Source of the DNA: Mycobacterium simiae | Lineage (GTDB): Bacteria; Actinomycetota; Actinomycetes; Mycobacteriales; Mycobacteriaceae | DNA length: 38,593 nucleotides | Direction of reading: 5' to 3' | Assembly: GCF_008370645.1 (NCBI RefSeq) | Contig: NZ_VTZN01000034.1 | Coordinates: forward strand, 1-38,593 | In this document: positions 17,701 through 29,098 of the stretch, in pieces | Layout of the letters: every line of letters starts with the position of its first letter | Position numbering within the stretch: position 1 is the stretch's first letter | Notes under the pieces: generated by a model | Database searches by the model: none | The model's input: the letters and a program-made list of their open reading frames with translations, nothing else | Told to the model about the DNA's origin: nothing | Program-made: the position numbers and the translations under genes

Positions 17701-18213
17701 TCACCGATCGGCTCCCACTGCGGCTGGTGCAGTGGATCCGCCCACCGGCATGTGCGGCAGCCCCAGCTTGCGGTGATCCCAGGAGCGGGTGCGGCGACTG
17801 ACGATGCGGACGCCGACGCGCTTGTTCATCATCTGGTCCACGAACGGCTTCATTTCTTCGCTGTAGGGGCCGGTGTAACGCTCCCACACGCTGACCCCTA
17901 CCCGGTGCAGCGCGTCAGGATCGTCGACGATCTCCGCGATGCCTTCGAAGGACACTCCACGCAGCGTGTCGTAAGTGTTGCCGTCCTCAAGCAGGAAGCT
18001 CACCCGCGGATCCCGGCGGAGGTTGACCGCCTTTTGCGACTTGGCTTTGGTCTCCAGCCAGATTTCGCCGTCGACTACGGCGTACCACATCGCCGTCAGG
18101 TGCGGATGGCCGTCTGGGCCGATAGTGGCCAGCGTGCCGGTACGACTCGTGGTGACGAATTCGGTGATCTCGGTCTCGGACATGACAATGCTGGCGCGCT
18201 GGTTGGTTCCCAT
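17701..18213 (-). CDS. F420/FMN-binding split-barrel protein (Rv2991-like)
   Basis: The 170-residue protein belongs to the pyridoxamine-5-phosphate-oxidase-like split beta-barrel superfamily (FDOR-B type), which binds F420 or flavins. Recognisable segments are TGTLATIGPDGHPHLTAMWYAVVDGEIWLET near residue 25, KSQKAVNLRRDPRVSFLLEDG, and RIVSRRTRSWDHRKLGLPHMPVGG near the C-terminus. It closely matches Rv2991 (about 163 aa), with a few extra C-terminal residues (AAVGADR). Members reduce unsaturated substrates with F420H2; the substrate here is unknown. It ends 5 bases from the convergent tRNA-Glu. The F420 biosynthesis gene cofC/fbiD is in the same window. Confidence 0.92.
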   Translation of the reverse strand: MGTNQRASIVMSETEITEFVTTSRTGTLATIGPDGHPHLTAMWYAVVDGEIWLETKAKSQKAVNLRRDPRVSFLLEDGNTYDTLRGVSFEGIAEIVDDPDALHRVGVSVWERYTGPYSEEMKPFVDQMMNKRVGVRIVSRRTRSWDHRKLGLPHMPVGGSTAPAAVGADR

Positions 18214-18415
18214 CGCGTCAGTGTGTCAGGTGGTCTTGACGCCTACGCGGCTGCGTCAGCCGGTGGGGCCAGTCGCCGCGGGGCTGCCGAAGAGCGACTC
18301 CCGGCACCGCCGAACCCCCGGTGCCCGAGAGCTCCCCGACCCGCCGGCGTCGAACGCCGCGACGGCGGTCAAGACTGCAGTGCGGGGGGGAAAAGCACGG
18401 TCGTGACAAACGCTG
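18214..18415. other. Gap without a recognisable gene
   Basis: This 202-base GC-rich stretch lies between the Rv2991-like and IclR-type genes, both on the minus strand. In H37Rv, as I recall, Rv2990c (a hypothetical protein) lies in this position. No translation here resembles a protein I know, and the open frames that cross it look like random GC-rich shadows. It may hold the 3' end signal of the IclR gene and the promoter of the Rv2991-like gene. Confidence 0.35.
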
Positions 18416-19117
18416 CTACAGCCGCCGCGTGATGTCTTTGGCCGCGGCCACAAGATCGGCGGCCCAGCGCGCACCCGGATGCCGGCCCATCCGGTCAATG
18501 GGCCCGGAGACCGAGATGGCAGCGATCACAACACCGCGACCATCGCACACCGGCGCCGAAACGCTGGCCACTCCGGGCTCGCGTTCGGCCACGCTTTGGG
18601 CCCACCCGCGCCGTCGCACCTCGGCCAGCGCCCGGTCGCTGAATTTCGCCGTTGCTAACACTGCCTGTTGAGTGGCGGCGTCGCTGTAGGCCAGCAAGAC
18701 CTTGGCGCCCGAGCCGGCCGTCATCGGTAGCCGTGCCCCGACCGGAACGGTATCCCGAAGGCCCGCAGCCGGTTCCAGCGCGGCCAGACAGACCCGCGAG
18801 GTGTCCTCACGCCGATACAACTGCACACTCTCGCCGGTGGTCTCGCGCAACCGGGGCAGCACCACCGCGCTTGCGGCCAGCAGTGGATCATCGACCCGTA
18901 CCGCGAGTTCGCTTACCGCGGGGCCGAGTCGCCACCGACCCTCCTCGTCGCGACCCGCTAGGCGATGCACCTCCAGGGCAGCCGCTAGCCGGTAGGCGGT
19001 GGCGCGGGGCAGGCCGGTCCGCTCACACAGTTCGGCTAGCCCACAGGGAGATTCCGCGATCGCATGCAGGACTGCCACGGCTTTGTCGAGGACGCCGATG
19101 CCGCTATGCTGTCTCAT
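18416..19117 (-). CDS. IclR-family transcriptional regulator of leuCD (Rv2989-like)
   Basis: The 233-residue protein has an N-terminal winged helix-turn-helix (KAVAVLHAIAESPCGLAELC, then TGLPRATAYRLAAALEVH as recognition helix) and the C-terminal IclR ligand domain (TVPVGARLPMTAGSGAKVLLAY, REPGVASVSAPV, AAISVSGP). It is transcribed divergently from leuCD, as are NdgR in Streptomyces and LtbR in Corynebacterium, which control leuCD and related genes. The same role is inferred here. The minus-strand TAGTAT (19124-19129) is 6 bases before the ATG, indicating a leaderless transcript. A palindrome in the intergenic region could serve both genes. Confidence 0.92.
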   Translation of the reverse strand: MRQHSGIGVLDKAVAVLHAIAESPCGLAELCERTGLPRATAYRLAAALEVHRLAGRDEEGRWRLGPAVSELAVRVDDPLLAASAVVLPRLRETTGESVQLYRREDTSRVCLAALEPAAGLRDTVPVGARLPMTAGSGAKVLLAYSDAATQQAVLATAKFSDRALAEVRRRGWAQSVAEREPGVASVSAPVCDGRGVVIAAISVSGPIDRMGRHPGARWAADLVAAAKDITRRL

Positions 19118-19132
19118 AATGAAATACTAACG

Positions 19133-19147
19133 TCTCATAGTTTGAGA
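19133..19147. promoter_or_regulatory. Palindromic operator between iclR-type gene and leuC
   Basis: TCTCA-TAGTT-TGAGA is a perfect inverted repeat with 5-base arms in the 53-base gap between the divergent genes. It lies just upstream of the presumed -10 of the regulator gene. A partial copy (TCTCAT at 19112-19117, overlapping the regulator start) is nearby. IclR-family proteins of this type bind such palindromes, so autoregulation and leuCD control are inferred. Confidence 0.58.
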
Positions 19148-19170
19148 TCAACAGTGGAATCGAGGCGAGG

Positions 19171-20598
19171 ATGTCGGCGGATACAGGACCGCGTAGGCCG
19201 CGCACGCTGGCGGAGAAGGTTTGGGACGACCACGTGGTGGTGCCCGGCGAAAACGGCGCGCCCGACTTGATCTACATCGATCTGCATTTGGTGCACGAGG
19301 TCACCAGCCCGCAGGCATTCGACGGATTGCGTCTGGCCGGCCGTGGCGTGCGGTGCCCCGACCTAACGATCGCCACCGAAGATCACAACGTGCCGACCGT
19401 CGATATCGACAAGCCGATTGCCGACCCGGTTTCGCGGACTCAGGTGGAGACCTTGCGTCGCAACTGCGCCGAATTCGGGATCCGCCTGCATCCGATGGGC
19501 GACATCGAGCAGGGCATCGTGCATGTCGTCGGACCCCAGTTGGGGCTGACTCAACCGGGAATGACGATCGTCTGCGGAGACAGCCACACCTCGACCCACG
19601 GTGCCTTCGGCGCATTGGCAATGGGCATCGGCACCTCCGAAGTCGAGCATGTGCTGGCAACCCAGACGTTGCCGCTGCGCCCGTTCAAGACGATGGCGGT
19701 CAATGTGGACGGGCGGTTGCCCGCGGGCGTATCGGCCAAAGACGTCATTCTGGCGTTGATCGCCAAGATCGGTACCGGAGGCGGGCAGGGCCACGTCATC
19801 GAATACCGAGGCAGCGCCATCGAATCGCTGTCCATGGAAGGCCGGATGACAATTTGCAACATGAGCATCGAAGCCGGCGCCCGAGCCGGCATGGTGGCTC
19901 CGGACCGGATCACGCACGAGTTCCTACGTGGTCGCCCGCACGCGCCAACCGGCGCCCAGTGGGATGCGGCAATGGCGTACTGGCAGCGGCTCCGCACGGA
20001 CGAGGGCGCCATCTTCGACACCGAGGTATACCTTGACGCCGCCGCGCTGAGCCCCTTTGTCACCTGGGGCACCAATCCTGGCCAGGGCGTACCGCTGGCG
20101 GCATCGGTGCCCGATCCCACGCTGATGACCGACGATGCCGAGCGGCAGGCCGCCGAGAAAGCGTTGGCCTACATGGGGCTTCGGCCCGGAATGGCCATGC
20201 GCGATATCTCGGTCGATGCCGTGTTCGTCGGGTCGTGCACCAACGGTCGCATCGAAGACTTGCGGGTGGTTGCGAACGTGTTGCGCGGTCGCACCGTGGC
20301 CCAGGGCGTGCGGATGCTGATCGTTCCGGGGTCGATGCGCGTTCGTGCTCAGGCCGAAGGAGAGGGCCTCGGTGATATTTTCACCGCCGCCGGCGCCGAA
20401 TGGCGGCAAGCGGGATGCTCAATGTGCTTGGGGATGAATCCCGATCAGCTCGCACCCGGGCAGCGGTGCGCTGCCACGTCCAACCGCAACTTCGAAGGGC
20501 GGCAGGGCAAGGGCGGCCGTACGCACCTGGTTTCGCCTGCGGTTGCCGCGGCGACCGCGGTTCGCGGCACGCTCAGCGCGCCGGCCGATTTGAATTGA
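19171..20598 (+). CDS. leuC: 3-isopropylmalate dehydratase large subunit
   Basis: The 475-residue aconitase-family protein forms, with LeuD, the isomerase converting 2-isopropylmalate to 3-isopropylmalate in leucine synthesis. The [4Fe-4S] cluster cysteines are visible in [12 protein letters not shown] and in [12 protein letters not shown]. Other family motifs are [32 protein letters not shown] and [17 protein letters not shown] 19171 follows GAGGCGAGG, giving a leadered start. The leuD start is 24 bases after the leuC stop. Counterpart: Rv2988c. Confidence 0.97.
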   Translation: MSADTGPRRPRTLAEKVWDDHVVVPGENGAPDLIYIDLHLVHEVTSPQAFDGLRLAGRGVRCPDLTIATEDHNVPTVDIDKPIADPVSRTQVETLRRNCAEFGIRLHPMGDIEQGIVHVVGPQLGLTQPGMTIVCGDSHTSTHGAFGALAMGIGTSEVEHVLATQTLPLRPFKTMAVNVDGRLPAGVSAKDVILALIAKIGTGGGQGHVIEYRGSAIESLSMEGRMTICNMSIEAGARAGMVAPDRITHEFLRGRPHAPTGAQWDAAMAYWQRLRTDEGAIFDTEVYLDAAALSPFVTWGTNPGQGVPLAASVPDPTLMTDDAERQAAEKALAYMGLRPGMAMRDISVDAVFVGSCTNGRIEDLRVVANVLRGRTVAQGVRMLIVPGSMRVRAQAEGEGLGDIFTAAGAEWRQAGCSMCLGMNPDQLAPGQRCAATSNRNFEGRQGKGGRTHLVSPAVAAATAVRGTLSAPADLN

Positions 20599-20622
20599 TT
20601 CCAAACGGAATGAGGACAAAGC

Positions 20623-21219
20623 ATGGAAGCCTTTCACACCCATAACGGCATTGGTGTGCCGTTGCGTCGGTCGAACGTTGACACCGACCAAATCATTCCG
20701 GCGGTCTTTCTGAAGCGCGTGACCAGAACCGGATTCGAGGATGGCTTGTTCGCGAGCTGGCGCTCGGATCCGTCCTTCGTGCTAAACCTCAGCCCCTTTG
20801 ATCGGGGGTCGGTGTTGGTCGCCGGACCCGATTTCGGTACCGGATCCTCGCGCGAACATGCCGTCTGGGCGCTCATGGACTACGGATTCCGGGTGGTTAT
20901 CTCATCTCGATTTGGCGACATTTTTCGCGGCAACGCGGGCAAGGCGGGGCTGCTGGCGGCCGAAGTCGACCAAGACGGCGTCGAACTGCTTTGGAAGCTC
21001 ATCGAGCAGAGTCCGGGTTTGGAAATCACTGTCAATCTTCAAGATCGAATTATCACCGCTGCAACAGTGGTGCTGCCGTTCAAGATTGACGACCACACCG
21101 CCTGGCGGCTGCTCGAAGGTCTTGACGATATCGCCCTTACGCTGCGGAAACTCGACGAAATCGAGTCATATGAGGCGGCTTACCCGGCGTGGAAACCGCG
21201 CACCCTACCCATCCCCTGA
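20623..21219 (+). CDS. leuD: 3-isopropylmalate dehydratase small subunit
   Basis: The 198-residue swivel-domain subunit completes the isopropylmalate isomerase with LeuC. Typical segments are [21 protein letters not shown] near the N-terminus and the substrate-binding loop [17 protein letters not shown], followed by [18 protein letters not shown] 20623 is preceded by GAGGACA. It is the last gene of leuCD and is followed by a GC-rich hairpin. Counterpart: Rv2987c. Confidence 0.97.
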   Translation: MEAFHTHNGIGVPLRRSNVDTDQIIPAVFLKRVTRTGFEDGLFASWRSDPSFVLNLSPFDRGSVLVAGPDFGTGSSREHAVWALMDYGFRVVISSRFGDIFRGNAGKAGLLAAEVDQDGVELLWKLIEQSPGLEITVNLQDRIITAATVVLPFKIDDHTAWRLLEGLDDIALTLRKLDEIESYEAAYPAWKPRTLPIP

Positions 21220-21242
21220 GCGGTCGAGCCGGTCGGAATTTC

Positions 21243-21275
21243 GGCTCTTGCGGACCCGCGCGACGCGGGTGAGCC
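21243..21275 (+). terminator. Hairpin after leuCD
   Basis: ACCCGCG (21254-21260) and CGCGGGT (21264-21270) form a perfect 7-bp stem around a CGA loop. An outer pair GGCTC (21243-21247) / GAGCC (21271-21275) can extend it. No U-tract follows. The position, 23 bases after the leuD stop and 168 before hupB, suits a mycobacterial-style terminator. Confidence 0.5.
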
Positions 21276-21442
21276 GGGCTCATTCCGAGGCCGGCCACCG
21301 GTCAAGGGCGGCAACCGGATTGCGAAAATTGCGATCGTTTGGTCCTGAAATTGCGCGTGGCTCTTGGCAATTTGCCGGGTAAGGGTTTACCGTGTCCCAT
21401 AGTCGGTTCCATTAACGAGGACCACTGGCTTCGGAGGGTTGG

Positions 21443-22102
21443 ATGAACAAAGCAGAGCTCATTGACGTGCTCACACAGAAATTGGGCTCGGACCGTCGGC
21501 AGGCGACCGCCGCCGTGGAGAATGTTGTCGACACCATTGTGCGTGCTGTACACAAGGGCGACAGCGTCACCATTACCGGGTTCGGTGTGTTCGAACAGCG
21601 GCGGCGCGCGGCTCGGGTGGCCCGTAATCCGCGTACCGGCGAGACGGTGAAGGTCAAGCCGACGTCGGTTCCCGCGTTTCGTCCGGGCGCGCAATTCAAA
21701 GCGGTTGTGTCTGGTTCACAAAGGCTCCCGGCAGAAGGCCCCGCGGTGAAGCGCGGCGTTGGGACGAGTGCCGCCAAGAAGGCCGCCAAGAAGGCGCCCG
21801 CCAAGAAGGCTGCGAGCAAGGCGCCCGCGAAAAAGGCTGCGACCAAGGCGCCCGCCAAGAAGGCTGCGACCAAGGCTTCAACTTCAGGCGCCAAGAAGGC
21901 CGCGACGACCAAGGCTCCCGCTAAGAAAGCAGCGACCAAGGCGCCGGCCAAGGCGACGAAAGCAATCGCGAAGAAGGCCGCCGCCAAGGCACCCGTGCGC
22001 AAGGCGGCGACTAAGGCTCCGGCCAAGAAGGCCGCAGCCAAGAGGCCGGCCACCAAGGCCCCCGCCAAGAAGGCGACAAGCACCAGGCGCGGCCGCAAAT
22101 AA
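21443..22102 (+). CDS. hupB: Histone-like DNA-binding protein HU with lysine-rich tail
   Basis: The 219-residue protein (Hlp/MDP1) has a canonical HU domain in about residues 1-90 ([41 protein letters not shown]) and a long basic tail made of degenerate PAKKA(A/T)-type repeats resembling eukaryotic histone H1. It compacts the nucleoid, and in mycobacteria is linked to iron response, siderophore genes and adhesion. ATG 21443 follows GGAGGG. The tail length differs between species: I recall 214 aa in M. tuberculosis, against 219 here. The 223-base upstream gap contains the leuCD hairpin and no other gene I can see. Confidence 0.97.
   Translation: MNKAELIDVLTQKLGSDRRQATAAVENVVDTIVRAVHKGDSVTITGFGVFEQRRRAARVARNPRTGETVKVKPTSVPAFRPGAQFKAVVSGSQRLPAEGPAVKRGVGTSAAKKAAKKAPAKKAASKAPAKKAATKAPAKKAATKASTSGAKKAATTKAPAKKAATKAPAKATKAIAKKAAAKAPVRKAATKAPAKKAAAKRPATKAPAKKATSTRRGRK
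21776..22090 (+). repeat. PAKKA-type repeat tract in hupB
   Basis: About eight imperfect repeats of a nine-residue unit (KAPAKKAAT and variants such as KAPVRKAAT and KRPATKAPA) encode the basic tail. The DNA repeat unit is built on GCCAAGAAGGC. It is a coding repeat, prone to length variation between strains by slippage or recombination. Confidence 0.85.
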
Positions 22103-22113
22103 GCTAGTACACA

Positions 22114-22158
22114 CGCGAATACCCTTTGAGGGCAGTGGCGCCCCAAAGGGTATTCGCG
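22114..22158. terminator. Long bidirectional hairpin between hupB and mutT1
   Basis: CGCGAATACCCTTTG (22114-22128) and CAAAGGGTATTCGCG (22144-22158) are perfect 15-base reverse complements. The stem continues with GGGC/GCCC (22130-22133 / 22140-22143) after a single bulged A. It lies between two convergent genes and ends 4 bases before the mutT1 stop. A bidirectional terminator is the simplest reading. Confidence 0.75.
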
Positions 22159-22161
22159 CGT

Positions 22162-23100
22162 TTAGGCCCGCACCTTGGCGGCCAGCGCGCCGCCGATGTG
22201 GTCGGCGGCAACGAGCCGCCCGCCCGACAACGACAGCACCCACGTACTGCCTTTGTGGTTGCGCGACTTGTCGGAGCGCACTCCGTCGCGTTCGCACCAC
22301 CACGCGATCAGATCCGGAATTACCTTGCCCTGCGTGCAGATCACCGGCGTGCCGGCCTGTGCGGCGATCCGCAGCACCCGGTGTCGGCCTCGTTTGGGAT
22401 TTTTGGCGTAGCCCTCCTCGGTGAGGGCGCGTTCGTTGTGCACGGCCACCCCCAGTTCCTCGGCGAGTGGTTGCACTGTCTGATGGCAGCGCACCCGGTC
22501 GGCCGCGTACACGCTGCAAGCCCCGAAGGCCAGTAGCTGGCTCACCAACGCCTCCGCTTGGGCACGCCCCTTCCTGTCCAACGGCCGCTTGGTGTCGTCC
22601 CCGGAGAAGCGTGACTTGCTGCCAGCGCTGCCGTGCCGGACGACCAGCACGGTCTTGGTGTCGGCCGGCTTTTTGGCGAACCGGCGCAAGACCTTTCGAT
22701 CCTGCGCATAGTCGAGCCTCTGCAGGGCTTCGGAGACCGGCAACCAGACCAGTTCGTCGACCTCGTTCCCGGCGACAAACTCTCCGCCGACGCGGCGCGC
22801 GGTCCAGTAGTACACCTTCTTGACACCTTGGTCGATGGGATAACTCACCATCATGAGTCGCCGGCCAAGGTGCGCGTGATAACCGGTCTCCTCATGCACC
22901 TCGCGCACTGCCGCTACCGGTGCCGTCTCACCGGGATCCACTTTGCCCTTCGGTAGTGACCAGTCGTCGTAACGGGGCCGGTGGATCATGGCAATCTCGA
23001 CCGCCCCCTTGCTTTTGGATGGACGCCACAATACCGCGCCGGCGGCATACACGACCTGGTTCTCCAAGCGGTTGCGGACGGACGAGCGTTGGATCGACAC
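22162..23100 (-). CDS. mutT1: MutT1: Nudix hydrolase fused to a histidine phosphatase domain
   Basis: The 312-residue protein joins an N-terminal Nudix domain, with Nudix box [20 protein letters not shown] (residues 52-71, followed by TG), to a C-terminal histidine-phosphatase domain beginning [11 protein letters not shown] with the catalytic RHG. In M. tuberculosis and M. smegmatis MutT1 hydrolyses 8-oxo-GTP/8-oxo-dGTP to the diphosphate and cleaves diadenosine polyphosphates, which cleans the nucleotide pool. GTG 23100 is preceded by AGGAG at a suitable distance. It follows ppk1 by 84 bases on the same strand. Confidence 0.95.
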   Translation of the reverse strand: MSIQRSSVRNRLENQVVYAAGAVLWRPSKSKGAVEIAMIHRPRYDDWSLPKGKVDPGETAPVAAVREVHEETGYHAHLGRRLMMVSYPIDQGVKKVYYWTARRVGGEFVAGNEVDELVWLPVSEALQRLDYAQDRKVLRRFAKKPADTKTVLVVRHGSAGSKSRFSGDDTKRPLDRKGRAQAEALVSQLLAFGACSVYAADRVRCHQTVQPLAEELGVAVHNERALTEEGYAKNPKRGRHRVLRIAAQAGTPVICTQGKVIPDLIAWWCERDGVRSDKSRNHKGSTWVLSLSGGRLVAADHIGGALAAKVRA

Positions 23101-23184
23101 CTTAACTCCTGCAGGTCAATTCGGCCTGGGCCGCTCACGGTCGTGGAGGGTGGCAGAAGAATCCACCGAAGTTACCACTCGGTG

Positions 23185-25392
23185 TTAGGTGCTACGGTGC
23201 CGCTCCATCAGCGATACCTGGTGGTCGCGCACGCTTTGGCCGGCCTGCGGAGCAGCAGTCCATTGCCCGTCCGGGCCGAGCTCCCAACTACGCGTGGCCG
23301 GGTCCAGCGCGGACTCAAACAAGTCGTCCAATTGCGCGGTCAGCCTCGGGTCCTTGACCTGAGCCATCACCTCAACGCGACGGTCGAGATTGCGGTGCAT
23401 CATGTCGGCGCTGCCGATCCAGAACTGGTCGATGGCACGAAAATGCAGGATGCGCGAGTGTTCCAGGAAGCGGCCGAGAATGGAGCGCACCGAGATGTTT
23501 TCCGAGAAGCCCGTGGCGCCGGGGCGTAACGCGCAGATGCCACGCACGACCACCTCGATCTGCACCCCTGCTTGTGACGCCCGGTAAAGCGCGTCGATGA
23601 CTTGCTCGTCGACCAGAGCGTTCATTTTTAGCCGGATGCGGCCGTTACCGTTCTCCCGGTGCGCGGTCACCTCCTGCTCGACGCGTTCGATGATGCCGGC
23701 GCGAATTCCGTGCGGAGCCACCAACAGGTTGCGGTAGGAAAGCTTGCGTGAGTACCCGGTAAGCGAGTTGAACAGATCGGTCAGGTCGGCGCCAATTTCG
23801 GGGGCAGCCGTGAGCAGCCCGACATCCTCATACAGCCGCGCGGTCTTGCTGTTGTAATTGCCGGTTCCGACATGGCAATACCGCCGAATCATCGGACCCT
23901 CGCGACGCACCACCAACGCGGTCTTGCAGTGCGTCTTGAGTCCGACGATCCCGTACGCCACGTGCACGCCGGCCTGCTCGAGTTGTCGTGCCCAGTGAAT
24001 GTTGGCTTGTTCGTCGAAGCGTGCTTTGATCTCGACCAGTGCGACTACCTGCTTTCCCGCTTCGGCCGCGTCGATCAAAGCCCGGACAATGGGTGAATCC
24101 CCGGATGTGCGGTATAGCGTCTGCTTGATCGCCAGCACGTCGGGGTCGGCAGCGGCCTGCTCGATAAACCTCTGCACGCTGGTAGCGAACGAATCATAGG
24201 GATGGTGAACCAGCACGTCGCCTTCGCGCAGCGTCGCGAAGATGCTCTTGGGTGTTTCCTTTTCGGCGAAGGCGGGGTGGGTGGCGGGCACGAATGTCCG
24301 ATCCTTGAGCGCCGGGCGGTCCAGGCCGTAAATCTGCCACAACGATGACAGGTCGAGCAGCCCAGGCACTTCGATGACATCACCTGGGTGCACGTCAAGT
24401 TCCCGTAGCAGCAGTTCCAGCATGCCTTCGGTCATGTCGTCGGCGACCTCCAGTCGCACCGGCGAACCGAACCGGCGGCGGGCCAATTCCCGCTCCAGGG
24501 CCTGCAACAGGTCCTCATCACGATCCTCTTCGACCTCGAAGTCGGCGTTGCGCGTGATGCGAAACGCGCGATGCTCAACGATTTCCATGCCCGGGAATAA
24601 CGCTGGCAGAAAGGCCGCGATGAGTTCTTCGACCGGCAGGAACCGGTGCACGATCTGTCCTTCAGCTCCGTCGCCGTCGCCATGGCTGACGAGCTCGACG
24701 AAGCGATCGACGTTGTTGGGCACCTTAACCCGGGCGAAGTGTTGACCCCCATCCTGGGGTTGCCGCACGGTGACTGCCAAGTTCAGGCTCAGCCCGCTGA
24801 CGAAGGGGAACGGGTGGGCGGGGTCGACCGCCAGCGGTGTCAGCACGGGGAAGACCTGTTCGTTGAAATAGGTCGAGAGTTGTTCACGCTCAGTCTCATT
24901 CAGGTCATCCCAGGTGATGATGTAGATGCCTTCCTCGCCGAGCGCCGGTAATACCGAATCGAGGAAAACTTGTGCGTGCCGGCTGGCGATCTGCTGGGTT
25001 TGTTCGCCAATTCGGCCCAGCTGCTCACGCGGTGTCAGCCCGTCGGCGGAGCGCACCGAGAGCCCCATTTCGTCGCGCCGCTTTAGGCCGGCGACCCGCA
25101 CCATGTAGAACTCATCAAGGTTGGACGCGAAGATCGCTAGGAACTTGGCCCGCTCCAGCAGTGGCATGGAGTTGTCGGCGGCAAGCGCCAGTACGCGGGC
25201 GTTGAAATCCAGCCAGCTCAGCTCGCGGTTGAGGTAGCGGTTTTCGGGCAGCGCGTCGGTGATTGCGTCGGAGGTTGCAGCTGGCGGGGCTGTCAGAGTG
25301 GAGTCGCTCTGATGCCATGGGTTCTCGTCTGGCCGCACGTCAGTAACTGGGCCGGTTTCGATGTCGGTCACCCAGCGATCATTGCCTATCAC
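23185..25392 (-). CDS. ppk1: Polyphosphate kinase 1
   Basis: The protein of 735 residues reversibly transfers the terminal phosphate of ATP to inorganic polyphosphate. All PPK1 domains are present: the N-terminal helical domain ([20 protein letters not shown]), the head domain, and two phospholipase-D-like catalytic domains with [18 protein letters not shown] and the autophosphorylated-histidine motif [19 protein letters not shown]. The open frame continues 61 codons upstream, but I chose GTG 25392 because [21 protein letters not shown] aligns with the start of the M. tuberculosis protein (about 742 aa) and the upstream residues look non-coding. Polyphosphate supports stringent-response signalling and persistence in mycobacteria. 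It is followed by mutT1. Confidence 0.95.
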   Translation of the reverse strand: MIGNDRWVTDIETGPVTDVRPDENPWHQSDSTLTAPPAATSDAITDALPENRYLNRELSWLDFNARVLALAADNSMPLLERAKFLAIFASNLDEFYMVRVAGLKRRDEMGLSVRSADGLTPREQLGRIGEQTQQIASRHAQVFLDSVLPALGEEGIYIITWDDLNETEREQLSTYFNEQVFPVLTPLAVDPAHPFPFVSGLSLNLAVTVRQPQDGGQHFARVKVPNNVDRFVELVSHGDGDGAEGQIVHRFLPVEELIAAFLPALFPGMEIVEHRAFRITRNADFEVEEDRDEDLLQALERELARRRFGSPVRLEVADDMTEGMLELLLRELDVHPGDVIEVPGLLDLSSLWQIYGLDRPALKDRTFVPATHPAFAEKETPKSIFATLREGDVLVHHPYDSFATSVQRFIEQAAADPDVLAIKQTLYRTSGDSPIVRALIDAAEAGKQVVALVEIKARFDEQANIHWARQLEQAGVHVAYGIVGLKTHCKTALVVRREGPMIRRYCHVGTGNYNSKTARLYEDVGLLTAAPEIGADLTDLFNSLTGYSRKLSYRNLLVAPHGIRAGIIERVEQEVTAHRENGNGRIRLKMNALVDEQVIDALYRASQAGVQIEVVVRGICALRPGATGFSENISVRSILGRFLEHSRILHFRAIDQFWIGSADMMHRNLDRRVEVMAQVKDPRLTAQLDDLFESALDPATRSWELGPDGQWTAAPQAGQSVRDHQVSLMERHRST

Positions 25393-25472
25393 CCGGTGGC
25401 GTTGCCAGCGCTCGACGCACATCCATATGCAGTTGGCATGTCGTTCACCTTTCGGACCGCCCGGACACCTGG

Positions 25473-27238
<1,766 letters not shown>

Positions 27239-27320
27239 GCCCCCGCGCCGGTGCGACGCCCGTCCGCCCAGCGGTAGCCACCGGGCCCGGTCGCGCTCTA
27301 CCCGGTAGCCTCTGAAGGTT

Positions 27321-28433
27321 GTGAGTGCCAGCGACCGGCGGGTCCGGGTGGCCGTCGTCTTCGGCGGGCGCAGTAACGAGCACGCCATCTCGTGCGTGTC
27401 CGCGGGCAGTATTTTGCGCAACCTGGACCCGCAGCGGTTCGATGTGATCGCGATCGGAATTACCCCGCAAGGCTCGTGGGTGCTTACCGACGGCAACCCG
27501 GACGCCCTGACGATCACCAACCGGCAACTGCCTGAGGTGAGCTCGCACTCGGGCACCTCGCTGTTGCTTGCCGCCGACCCGCAGTGGGGCGGCCAATTGG
27601 TCTCGTTGCCGCCGGGCGCCGGTGATGTGCTGGCCTCCGTCGACGTGGTATTTCCGGTACTGCACGGCCCTTATGGTGAGGACGGCACCATCCAGGGCCT
27701 GCTCGAGCTGGCGGGCGTGCCCTACGTGGGCGCCGGTGTGCTGGCCAGTGCTGCTGGCCTGGACAAGGAATTCACCAAGAAGCTGCTGGCTGCCGAGGGG
27801 CTTCCGATCGGGCCGCACGCGGTGCTGCGCCCTGGGCGGGCAACATTGGATCTCGAAGAATGTGAGCGGCTGGGGCTACCGGCATATGTCAAGCCCGCGC
27901 GCGGGGGCTCCTCGATCGGAGTCAGCCGGGTATCGAGCTGGGATGAGTTGCCCAGCGCGATCACCAAAGCCCGCCGGCATGACCCAAAGGTGATCGTCGA
28001 GGCTGCCATCAATGGCCGCGAACTGGAATGCGGCGTGCTTGAATTTCCGGACGGCACAGTACAAGCCAGCACACTGGGGGAGATCCGGGTGGCCGGAGTA
28101 CGGGGACGTGAGGACACGTTCTATGACTTCGCGACCAAATACCTCGACGACGGCGCCGAACTGGACGTGCCGGCCAAGGTCGACGACGACATCGCCGATG
28201 CGGTGCGACAGTTGGCAATCCGTGCATTCTGTGCCATCGACTGCCAGGGCCTGGCCCGGGTGGACTTCTTCCTCACCGACGACGGCCCGGTGATCAACGA
28301 GATCAACACGATGCCGGGGTTCACCACCATCTCGATGTACCCCCGGATGTGGGCCGCCAGCGGCGTCGACTATCCCACGCTGCTGACGACGATGGTGGAG
28401 ACCGCTTTGGCTCGGGGCGTGGGCCTGCGCTAG
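27321..28433 (+). CDS. ddlA: D-alanine--D-alanine ligase
   Basis: The 370-residue ATP-grasp enzyme joins two D-alanines for the peptidoglycan stem peptide and is a target of D-cycloserine. Motifs include [20 protein letters not shown] at the N-terminus, [20 protein letters not shown], the ATP-lid region [20 protein letters not shown] (here [16 protein letters not shown]), and the C-terminal metal site [23 protein letters not shown] 27321 is 9 bases after a TAGCCT that could be a -10 box, and AAGG is close to the start, so leadered or leaderless initiation cannot be decided. It converges on a DUF3515 gene, with the two stop codons overlapping by four bases. Confidence 0.96.
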   Translation: MSASDRRVRVAVVFGGRSNEHAISCVSAGSILRNLDPQRFDVIAIGITPQGSWVLTDGNPDALTITNRQLPEVSSHSGTSLLLAADPQWGGQLVSLPPGAGDVLASVDVVFPVLHGPYGEDGTIQGLLELAGVPYVGAGVLASAAGLDKEFTKKLLAAEGLPIGPHAVLRPGRATLDLEECERLGLPAYVKPARGGSSIGVSRVSSWDELPSAITKARRHDPKVIVEAAINGRELECGVLEFPDGTVQASTLGEIRVAGVRGREDTFYDFATKYLDDGAELDVPAKVDDDIADAVRQLAIRAFCAIDCQGLARVDFFLTDDGPVINEINTMPGFTTISMYPRMWAASGVDYPTLLTTMVETALARGVGLR

Positions 28434-29005
28434 TGGCCCGGGGCCGGGTCGATCGGCACGGCTGCGAGGGTCCGGTCGATCAGCTCCGACACCTCCTGGA
28501 TTGGTGTCGGCCCCGAACCCGCCGGCAAGGTCAGTGCTACGTACACCGGACGGTCGACGGTGTACCAGGTGGATCGGCCTGCGCCGCGGTCAGATTGCGG
28601 TTCGTCGGTCACCCGGAACCACTGCACGTTATCGACGATCTGGATCGGCGAGCCCACCACGAAGTCGGCTGGCCGATCGAGCCCGCAGCGCATGATGACA
28701 GGCTCGCCGTCGGGACCGGAGCTCCAGGCACTGGCGCCCTCCGGAACGGGTTGCGCAAGGGGTGTGCGTTGATAGGCACCGAGGCGCTGCGGCAGCGCCG
28801 CGCCCAGCGCTTGGCAGTCCGGACTGCTAGCCTGCGGAGCCGGCGCCGCAGGGACGGTGATGGGTCGTTGCGACGGGAGGCGGGTCGCCGCGATCACCAG
28901 GATCGCCCCGATAGCGGCCACCGCCAGCAGCACGGCGGCGATGATCACGATGCGTGGCGGACCGTCTAGGTCGGAATCGGCGTCGCCCGTCACCCGGCCG
29001 ACCAC
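28430..29005 (-). CDS. DUF3515-family single-pass membrane protein (Rv2980-like)
   Basis: The 191-residue protein has a short cytoplasmic start, one hydrophobic segment ([20 protein letters not shown], about residues 19-38) and an extracytoplasmic domain containing [25 protein letters not shown] and [15 protein letters not shown], typical of the actinobacterial DUF3515 family. Two conserved cysteines may form a disulfide outside the cell. Function is unknown. GTG 29005 is preceded by GGAG; GTG 28993 with GGAGG is nearly as good. It overlaps the ddlA stop and is divergent from thiL. In H37Rv this neighbourhood holds IS-like genes (Rv2979c, Rv2978c), absent here. Confidence 0.85.
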   Translation of the reverse strand: MVGRVTGDADSDLDGPPRIVIIAAVLLAVAAIGAILVIAATRLPSQRPITVPAAPAPQASSPDCQALGAALPQRLGAYQRTPLAQPVPEGASAWSSGPDGEPVIMRCGLDRPADFVVGSPIQIVDNVQWFRVTDEPQSDRGAGRSTWYTVDRPVYVALTLPAGSGPTPIQEVSELIDRTLAAVPIDPAPGH

Positions 29006-29098
29006 CTCCGATCTCCTACACTGACCCGGTCCGCCCGTTTGGGCAGGGACCCAACTTACCGCAGGTCAGCCTGGCCGAAGCGGTCCGGAGGAGGTGGC

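Noticed and set aside
21776..22090. Possible CRISPR-like or tandem repeat array
   Set aside because: The repeats are in frame, degenerate and encode the lysine-rich HupB tail, with no spacers.
28430..29098. Insertion sequence between ddlA and thiL as in H37Rv
   Set aside because: No transposase, resolvase or terminal inverted repeat is present; the interval holds only the DUF3515 gene and a short promoter gap.
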